This document shows positions 1 to 4,931 of a stretch of DNA of 7,201 nt, piece by piece (the stretch's first letter is position 1; every line of letters starts with the position of its first letter). Source of the DNA: Akkermansiaceae bacterium (lineage in GTDB: Bacteria; Verrucomicrobiota; Verrucomicrobiia; Verrucomicrobiales; Akkermansiaceae). The notes below the pieces were generated by a model. It was not told where the DNA came from, searched no databases, and saw nothing but the letters and a program-made list of their open reading frames with translations. The stretch spans positions 1 through 7,201 of the forward strand of contig JALOTR010000131.1 in the NCBI GenBank assembly GCA_025457805.1. The letters run 5' to 3'. Made by a program: the position numbers and the translations under genes.

Positions 1-297
1 TCCATTCAATGGGAGAACCCACAAGGCACCGATGGACATCAAGGTGGCAAAGACCGCCGGACCGAATCCCGCCACCAGTGCCACCATCATCACCATCGGA
101 TAAAACATCAGGAACGGTGGAGTCACCGGACCGAGAAACGACTCCACGGCAAACTGGAGCAGCGTGGCCACCAGCGTCGCGCCGAGGGCGAAAGCGTAGC
201 GCAGCGCGGGATGCCTCCGCCAGAAGTCAGCCGCATGAACGAAAAAGCCGGTGATGCGGAGCAGCAGGCTGTGGTTGGTGCGAGGGATCGGATTCAT
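1..297 (-). CDS. N-terminal part of DUF4118-type membrane sensor (probable histidine kinase), cut by window edge
   Basis: The 99 visible codons encode a short polar N-terminus followed by closely packed hydrophobic helices. One runs through RYAFALGATLVATLLQFAV at about residues 29-47. Next comes a Pro-rich turn and the stretch PPFLMFYPMVMMVALVAGFG, then a further helix with FATLMS. The pattern 'PF-LMFYP-V-VAL-GFGP' is typical of DUF4118, the four-helix membrane region of KdpD and many PAS-containing sensor kinases. No HisKA or ATPase domain is visible because the gene leaves the window, so 'histidine kinase' is inferred from the family and from the divergent response regulator. The start is uncertain. 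ATG at 297 is used here; an in-frame ATG at 321 would add eight residues (MGCRGAPA). Neither has a clear ribosome binding site. Hybrid kinases and diguanylate cyclases can also carry this region. Confidence 0.75.
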   Translation of the reverse strand, partial: MNPIPRTNHSLLLRITGFFVHAADFWRRHPALRYAFALGATLVATLLQFAVESFLGPVTPPFLMFYPMVMMVALVAGFGPAVFATLMSIGALWVLPLNG

Positions 298-314
298 GGC
301 TGGTGCACCGCGGC

Positions 315-337
315 AGCCCATCACCTCATGTGATGGC
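315..337. repeat. Imperfect palindrome over the sensor gene's 5' end
   Basis: CCATCAC at 318-324 and GTGATGG at 330-336 are exact inverted copies separated by five bases. Allowing a one-base bulge extends the arms to AGCC(C)ATCAC / GTGATGGCT, reaching about 338. It overlaps the alternative start codon of the sensor gene at 321. It could be an operator site or an mRNA hairpin that masks the start. No T-run follows on either strand, so it is not a standard terminator. Function is inference only. Confidence 0.35.
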
Positions 338-465
338 TCTTCCCAAAGAGTTTTAACAGGCTCTCACTTCATTTCCAGTTATTCTCATTTTTGTTAGTGA
401 ATTGGAAACCCGGTTGAGTCGTTGATCCGGAGAGTTCGCGGTCTGTTTTTCTGAATCGTCCACAA

Positions 466-482
466 CCTGCACAAATTGCAGG
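466..482. repeat. 17-bp perfect palindrome in the sensor/regulator intergenic region
   Basis: CCTGCA and TGCAGG are perfect six-base inverted arms around the spacer CAAAT. The site lies about 85-100 bp upstream of the response regulator start and about 170 bp upstream of the sensor start. A dimeric LuxR/FixJ-type regulator often binds an inverted repeat of this size, so autoregulation is possible. A hexamer arm pair can also arise by chance. The rest of 298-564 shows no ORF and no convincing sigma-70 promoter; TTGCAA at 518-523 followed 15 bases later by TAAATT is the best weak candidate for the regulator gene. Confidence 0.3.
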
Positions 483-564
483 GATTATGAGAACCGCCTT
501 GCTGTCGATTCCCTGATTTGCAACTCGACAAATGGATGTAAATTCAACATGACTTTACCAAACG

Positions 565-1254
565 GTGCCGACGACGAAGAATTCATCCGACAAGCCTGCC
601 CAACCGCGTCTGCGGGTGGGAGTGATTGAGGACAGCGATGTGGCGCGGAAGTTGTTGAAGAAAATTCTCCAACAACATGCGGAATGCGAACTTGCCGGTG
701 CATGGAGCACGGGCGAGGAGGCGTTGGCGGAGCTTTCACAAATCCGTCCGGATGTGGTGCTGGTGGACCTCGATCTTCCCGGCATTTCCGGCGAGGATTG
801 CTTGCGGGCACTCTCGGTGATGCTGCCTTGCACGGCCTTGGTGGTGTTGACCGCACATGATGATGCGGAGCGGGTTTTTTCATCGCTGCGTGCCGGGGCG
901 AATGGGTATTTGCTGAAAGGCTCGCCGTCGGCAGAGATCATCGCGGGCATCAAGGCCGCCTATGTGGGCGGTTCACCGTTGAGTCCTGCGGTGGCGGGAT
1001 TGGTCATTCATGCCTTCAAGCGCAGTTCCGCCAATGCCAAGCCGGCCATTCCATTGCCATCGCTTGCGCCGCGGGAAAAGCAGATCCTCGAGGCCCTCGC
1101 CAAAGGCAAGGCTCCCAAGGAAGTGGCGGCCGAGTTGTTCATCAGCTACGAAACGGTGCGCGATTATCTCAAGCAGATCTATCAGAAACTCCACGTCCGC
1201 AGCCGCACCGAAGCGGTGCTGAGATATCTGGAAGCGGGTGTGGGCACGGCGTGA
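565..1254 (+). CDS. NarL/FixJ-family response regulator
   Basis: This is a complete 229-residue two-domain regulator, the usual length for the family. The receiver domain spans about residues 15-135. It has the acidic pocket E22-D23 in VIEDSD, phosphoacceptor D68 in VLVDLDLPG, the conserved T96 in VVLTAHDD and K118 in YLLKGSP. A linker leads to a LuxR-type helix-turn-helix at about 166-225: LAPREKQILEALAKG, then ISYETVRDYLKQIYQKLHVRSRTEAV. All key receiver residues are present, so phosphorylation-controlled DNA binding is expected. The start is GTG at 565: there is an in-frame stop at 550-552 and no in-frame ATG before the receiver core. ATG at 549 is out of frame. No clear ribosome binding site is seen. 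The gene is divergent from the DUF4118 sensor, which suggests a cognate pair; targets are unknown. Confidence 0.95.
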   Translation: MPTTKNSSDKPAQPRLRVGVIEDSDVARKLLKKILQQHAECELAGAWSTGEEALAELSQIRPDVVLVDLDLPGISGEDCLRALSVMLPCTALVVLTAHDDAERVFSSLRAGANGYLLKGSPSAEIIAGIKAAYVGGSPLSPAVAGLVIHAFKRSSANAKPAIPLPSLAPREKQILEALAKGKAPKEVAAELFISYETVRDYLKQIYQKLHVRSRTEAVLRYLEAGVGTA

Positions 1255-1317
1255 AGCTGCGCGGATGATGCGGGATGGAGGAGGCAATTTCCCTCCAATT
1301 GAGGGGGGTTACAATGC

Positions 1318-1349
1318 GGGAAACGATGATACAACTTTCATCGTTCCCC
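1318..1349 (+). repeat. Hairpin between response regulator and lipoprotein genes, followed by a C8 run
   Basis: AACGATGA at 1322-1329 and TCATCGTT at 1338-1345 form a perfect eight-base stem with an eight-base loop. After one mismatch the stem continues with GGG (1318-1320) paired to CCC (1347-1349). The right arm runs into eight consecutive C (1346-1353). There is no T-run, so it is not a canonical intrinsic terminator. It sits 64 bp past the regulator stop and 20-50 bp before the likely lipoprotein start. It could be a Rho-type 3' end structure, an operator, or a 5'-UTR element of the lipoprotein mRNA. Confidence 0.45.
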
Positions 1350-1372
1350 CCCCGGAAAACATCTTTACGATC

Positions 1373-2098
1373 ATGAGAATCCAACCGCCCATGCGGACAT
1401 CCCCCCTGTCTCTTGCCTGTGCGGTTGTGCTCTTTCTAACAGCCTGCCGGGAGCAGGACACGGCCGCCCCCGGGGCCGTGGACTCTCCCGGCAGGACAGT
1501 GGTGTTTGATTGCATGTCCAAAAGCGTGAGCCCCGCCGCGCTTGAAAGCATGCGCTGGAAGGACGTGGTTCCCACGGCGGAAGCCTGCGCGCGCCATGGT
1601 CTTGTCGATGAAGCCTTGAAGGTCTCCAAGCCCCTCGCTCCGCCGCCGGTGATTTACCTGCGAGGTCTTCTACTTTTTTCCAAGGATGATGTGCAAGGTG
1701 CCGCAAGCGAATGGGCACGGCTGGATGTGGCGGCCGTTCCTCCCGATTTCCTCTATCCGCCGTGGCATTTGATGGATTCGTTCAACCCTGCTTGGAACCG
1801 CTACGAAGCACCATTGCTCCGGGCCGTGAATGAAAAAGCCGTCTCGTCCCTCACCCGCGCCCGCTTTCTGGGTGCCCAAGGCGGGTGGCAGGAGGCGCTT
1901 GAAAGTTATGCTCTAACAGATCCGTCGGCCTGGACACCTTTTGATGTCCGGATGTTTGCCATCATGAAACAGCAGGTTCCCTGCAAAGAGGATGTGCACA
2001 CGCTCGTGTCCGGTGCCCTTGCCGGCGGAAGGGTTTCCGAGTGCCTGCGCGGCGACCTCACAGGTCTCATCCGCGCCGGGCCGGCGCAGGAACTGTGA
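1373..2098 (+). CDS. Putative lipoprotein of unknown function, helical
   Basis: I do not recognise a named family. The 241-residue product starts with a short basic region, a hydrophobic core (LSLACAVVLFL) and the lipobox L-T-A-C, with the lipidated cysteine at residue 25. It should therefore be cleaved by signal peptidase II and anchored in a membrane. The mature part is Ala-rich and probably helical. Stretches such as FLGAQGGWQEALESYALTD resemble degenerate TPR helices. Four further cysteines (47, 72, 204, 224) could form disulfides. ATG at 1373 is chosen because it places the lipobox at the usual distance; ATG at 1391 is equally possible. The reading frame is open back to 1238, but that extension would bury the signal peptide and overlap the regulator gene. 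It follows the regulator on the same strand after 118 bp and may be a separate unit. Confidence 0.75.
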   Translation: MRIQPPMRTSPLSLACAVVLFLTACREQDTAAPGAVDSPGRTVVFDCMSKSVSPAALESMRWKDVVPTAEACARHGLVDEALKVSKPLAPPPVIYLRGLLLFSKDDVQGAASEWARLDVAAVPPDFLYPPWHLMDSFNPAWNRYEAPLLRAVNEKAVSSLTRARFLGAQGGWQEALESYALTDPSAWTPFDVRMFAIMKQQVPCKEDVHTLVSGALAGGRVSECLRGDLTGLIRAGPAQEL

Positions 2099-2112
2099 TC
2101 CCGGCGGCCTCG

Positions 2113-4164
2113 TCATTTGCGTTTCAACATCGATTCCGCAAAACGCAGGTTGTCCGCCGCGCGCGGGTGCTTGGGGTCGATGGCGAGGGCTTGTTGGAAA
2201 TGGCGCATTGCCGTCGCATGATCGCCCATCTGGCCGAAGGTGACGCCGAGGTCGTTGTGGGCATTGGCATTCGCGGGATCGGCCGCGATGGCTTGCTCGA
2301 AAAGTTGCCGCGCCTTTTGGAAATCGCCTGCTTTGCGCGCAGCTTCGCCCTGCTGGTGGAGGGAGGCGGAATCGGCTTGCGGCGCTTGGTTTTTCGGCGC
2401 GGCCATCGCTTGGAGATTGGTGCTTGCCGCTGCATTTCCGGGATCTGCGGCGAGGGCATTGCGATAGGCCGTCTCCGCGCCTGCGGCATCGCCTTGGGCA
2501 TTGCGGAGATAGCCGAGATTGACCCAGGCATTGGCGTGGCTCGGGATGGCACGCGTGAGATCGGTGAGAATCGATTCCGCTTCCGCTTTTTCGGAACCCT
2601 GCATGAGAACGCATGCGAGGTCGTAGCGTGGCTCGATGAAATCCGGTGAGAGTTGGATGGCCCTGCGGAAGGCCGCGATGGCGGGATCGCGGAAACCGGT
2701 CTCGATCAGGACTTTGCCGAAGTTATGCCATCCGGTGGCATGGTCGGGGCGGATCGCAAGCAGCCGCTCTAACAGAATCCGTGCATCCGCAGGCCGCCCC
2801 TGGCGGGCGTGGAGGATGGCAAGGTTGTTGATCGCTTCCGGATAGTTGGGGTCCGCTCGGAGTGAGAGTTCGAATTGCGCGCGTGCTTCTTCGATCTTGC
2901 CTGCATCCTGCAAGGCGAGGCCGAGATTGTTGTGGGCGAGATAATTGTTTGGAGTGACGGCGATGGCGCGGGTGAACAAGGCTTCGCTGGATTTCCAATA
3001 TCCCACCTGCCGCCAAGTCAGGCCGATCCATCCGCAGAGCAGCATGGCTCCAATGGCGAGAGCGGGTTTCCGGTGGGTGGCTGCGTATTCGAATCCACAC
3101 CATACCGCCGCGATGTAGAGGCCGATGAAGGGAAAATACGCATAACGATCCGCCATCGCCGCCGACCCCGCCTGCACGAGGCCGATCATGGGAACCAGCG
3201 TGCCGAGGAACCACAACCAGCCGAAAAGCAGGGCGGGCAGTTTCTTTCGAACTGCGATGGCGGCATAAGTGATGGAGCCCACCACGAGGGCTGATAGCAG
3301 CCATTGGAAGGGCGTGAGGAATTTGGGATAAGGATAAAACACCGCAAGATCCACCGGCAGGAACAAGCGCCGGACATAGGTGGCATAAGCAACCAGTGCA
3401 TTGCCGATGCGGGTCATCCACGGAAACACTTCTGCCGATCCGATGGCTCCGATCGATTGTTGACAGAGCACGGTGAGATAACTCGCCACGGCGGAAATGA
3501 GCAGGAGCGGCAGTTTTTCCAATGCAAGAAAAAGCCAGGGGCGCCCGCGGCGCAGCGGCCAGATATCACATAACATCATCACGCAGGGGAGTGTGACGGC
3601 GAGCGGCTTGGCCATGACGGCCATGGAGTGGAGAAACAGCACCAGCGGAAACCATTTCCAACTCTTGGAGCGCGAATGTCGTTCGTAGGCCATCAGCGCG
3701 AGAAGGCAGAATAGCAGCGAAAGCACATCCTTTCGCTCCGTGACCCATGCCACCGATTCGACATGCAGCGGATGGATGGCAAACACGAGCGCCACGACGG
3801 AAGCGCGTCCGGGTTTTCCTGTCATGCGCACCAACAGAATCAGCAGCAGGCAGGCATTGGCTGCATGCAGCAGCACGTTCAAGGCATGGTGCGGACCGGG
3901 GGCCACACCGAAGAGGCTGACCATCGATTGGTGGGACAGCCAGGTGAGCGGAATCCACATGCTCGGGCCGTGAATGCCAAAGGCCCATTTCGCACTATCG
4001 GCACTGAGCCCGCAAGTAACCTGCGGGTTATCATAGAAATAGCGGTTGTCGTCATAATTGACGAAGGGGAAATCGAAAGTCCGCGAGTAGAGGGCAAGCA
4101 CCACTAGGGCGATCATCGCCAGATTCCGCCAGGGGAGGGGAGGCGTGGAGGTCATGGCTGCCAT
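2113..4164 (-). CDS. TMTC/GT-C-like integral membrane protein with C-terminal TPR repeats (probable O-glycosyltransferase)
   Basis: The 683-residue product has about ten hydrophobic helices in residues 12-390, then about seven TPRs from about 405 to the end (for example LAHNNLGLALQDAGKIEEA). Three blocks resemble the eukaryotic TMTC O-mannosyltransferases and other GT-C enzymes: the acidic loop NYDDNRY (D38-D39) after the first helix, HPLHVESVAWVTERKD at about 131-146, and MADRYAYFPFIGLY at about 337-350. In GT-C enzymes the first-loop Asp is catalytic, and the donor is a polyprenyl-phosphate sugar used on the outer face. TMTC TPRs lie on that same side. The TPR part contains a Gln/Ala-rich linker at about 590-600. 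The start is ambiguous. ATG at 4164 gives MAAMTS, while ATG at 4155 would overlap the upstream glycosyltransferase stop as ATGA, a common coupling arrangement. It converges on the lipoprotein gene with 14 bp between stops. The donor and acceptor are not proven. Confidence 0.88.
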   Translation of the reverse strand: MAAMTSTPPLPWRNLAMIALVVLALYSRTFDFPFVNYDDNRYFYDNPQVTCGLSADSAKWAFGIHGPSMWIPLTWLSHQSMVSLFGVAPGPHHALNVLLHAANACLLLILLVRMTGKPGRASVVALVFAIHPLHVESVAWVTERKDVLSLLFCLLALMAYERHSRSKSWKWFPLVLFLHSMAVMAKPLAVTLPCVMMLCDIWPLRRGRPWLFLALEKLPLLLISAVASYLTVLCQQSIGAIGSAEVFPWMTRIGNALVAYATYVRRLFLPVDLAVFYPYPKFLTPFQWLLSALVVGSITYAAIAVRKKLPALLFGWLWFLGTLVPMIGLVQAGSAAMADRYAYFPFIGLYIAAVWCGFEYAATHRKPALAIGAMLLCGWIGLTWRQVGYWKSSEALFTRAIAVTPNNYLAHNNLGLALQDAGKIEEARAQFELSLRADPNYPEAINNLAILHARQGRPADARILLERLLAIRPDHATGWHNFGKVLIETGFRDPAIAAFRRAIQLSPDFIEPRYDLACVLMQGSEKAEAESILTDLTRAIPSHANAWVNLGYLRNAQGDAAGAETAYRNALAADPGNAAASTNLQAMAAPKNQAPQADSASLHQQGEAARKAGDFQKARQLFEQAIAADPANANAHNDLGVTFGQMGDHATAMRHFQQALAIDPKHPRAADNLRFAESMLKRK

Positions 4165-4853
4165 CGGAACTTCGCGGTGGCTGTTAGAATGCGCAGGCCG
4201 GTGCGGATGATGGGCACCTTGGACTCGCCCTCGGTGCGGCTGCGTGTGTGGACCGGCACATCCATTACCCGCAGGCCCCGTCTCAGCGAGCGGGCGGGGA
4301 TTTCCACTTCGTATTCGAAGCGGTCACTTTGCAGGGCCATGATTTCTCCGGCTTCCGCCGTCCATGCCTTGAGCCCGGCGAGCACATCGGTCATGCGATG
4401 GGAAAACAGGAGTGAATCCCACAGGCTGAGAATGTGATTCCCGGCATCGCGCAGGAACGCGGCTTCCAGGTCCTTGCCGCTTTCCGGCATGAAGCGGCTG
4501 CCCAGAGTGACATCCGCGCGGCCGTCTAACAGAGGGGCGAGGATGGCTGGAATGTCTTTGGCGAGAAATTGGCCGTCTGCATCGAACTGCACGTGAAAGC
4601 TGCCTTTGGCCATGGCGATTCCCGTGCGGACGGCGTGGCCCTTGCCCCGATCGTTCAAGTGCGGAACATGGCGGAGGCCGGGAAAGGAAGGTTCCAGCGA
4701 ACGGACGATTTCACCCGTGCGGTCGTTTCCTCCATCGATGACGAGAACCTCACATCCGGCGGGCACATGGGCGGCGAGGTCGGCCAGAGTCATGGCAATC
4801 GCGTCCTGCTCGTTGAAGGCACTGACAATGATGGTGATTTCCTCGGGGGCCAT
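4152..4853 (-). CDS. Family 2 glycosyltransferase, DPM1-like (polyprenyl-phosphate hexose synthase)
   Basis: The 233-residue product is a single soluble GT-A domain. In order it has IIVSAFNEQDA (residues 8-18), VLVIDGGNDRTGEIV (about 36-50), NDRGKGHAVRTG (67-78), the DxD-type metal site FDADGQ (D91, D93), LGSRF (about 117-121), TDVLAGLKAW, and a C-terminal EYEVEIPAR then PVHTRSRTEGESK. This order and the GKG / DADGQ / GESK signature fit dolichol-phosphate mannosyltransferase-type enzymes, which move a hexose from a nucleotide sugar to polyprenyl phosphate on the cytoplasmic face. No C-terminal membrane helices are present, as in the short DPM1 type. The usual DDGS is IDGG here. ATG at 4853 is chosen because homology begins right after it; an upstream in-frame ATG at 4937 would overlap the divergent gene. 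AAGGAAG lies 13 bases upstream. The stop overlaps the TMTC-like gene, so the two are very likely one operon. Confidence 0.88.
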   Translation of the reverse strand: MAPEEITIIVSAFNEQDAIAMTLADLAAHVPAGCEVLVIDGGNDRTGEIVRSLEPSFPGLRHVPHLNDRGKGHAVRTGIAMAKGSFHVQFDADGQFLAKDIPAILAPLLDGRADVTLGSRFMPESGKDLEAAFLRDAGNHILSLWDSLLFSHRMTDVLAGLKAWTAEAGEIMALQSDRFEYEVEIPARSLRRGLRVMDVPVHTRSRTEGESKVPIIRTGLRILTATAKFRWQP

Positions 4854-4871
4854 GGTCGGCCTGAAACTTCC

Positions 4872-4900
4872 TTGACGGGGAGCCTTCGGTAAAGCACGAT
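4872..4900 (+). promoter_or_regulatory. Weak sigma-70-like promoter candidate for the repeat-protein gene
   Basis: TTGACG at 4872-4877 is one base from the -35 consensus. Seventeen bases later is CACGAT (4895-4900), which matches the -10 consensus at only three positions. It lies in the 78-bp gap shared by the divergent glycosyltransferase and repeat-protein genes. Initiation about seven bases downstream would favour ATG 4932 over ATG 4911. This is a by-eye match and could be chance. Confidence 0.25.
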
Positions 4901-4931
4901 CCAAGCTTCCATGGTAGTTCGCAACACAATC

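Noticed and set aside
337..354. CTCTT-CCCA-AAGAG followed by TTTT, terminator-like on the plus strand
   Set aside because: The stem has only five pairs, mostly A-T, and no plus-strand gene ends upstream of it.
549..629. Short ORF from ATG 549 as true start of the regulator or a leader peptide
   Set aside because: It is out of frame with the receiver domain, ends after 26 codons and overlaps the regulator start; nothing supports a leader role.
1238..1372. N-terminal extension of the lipoprotein from ATG 1238
   Set aside because: It overlaps the regulator's 3' end, crosses the hairpin and C8 run, and would place 45 odd residues in front of a proper lipoprotein signal peptide.
2041..2649. 202-codon plus-strand open frame over the TPR region
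   Set aside because: It is antisense to the well-supported TPR coding sequence and has no coherent domain.
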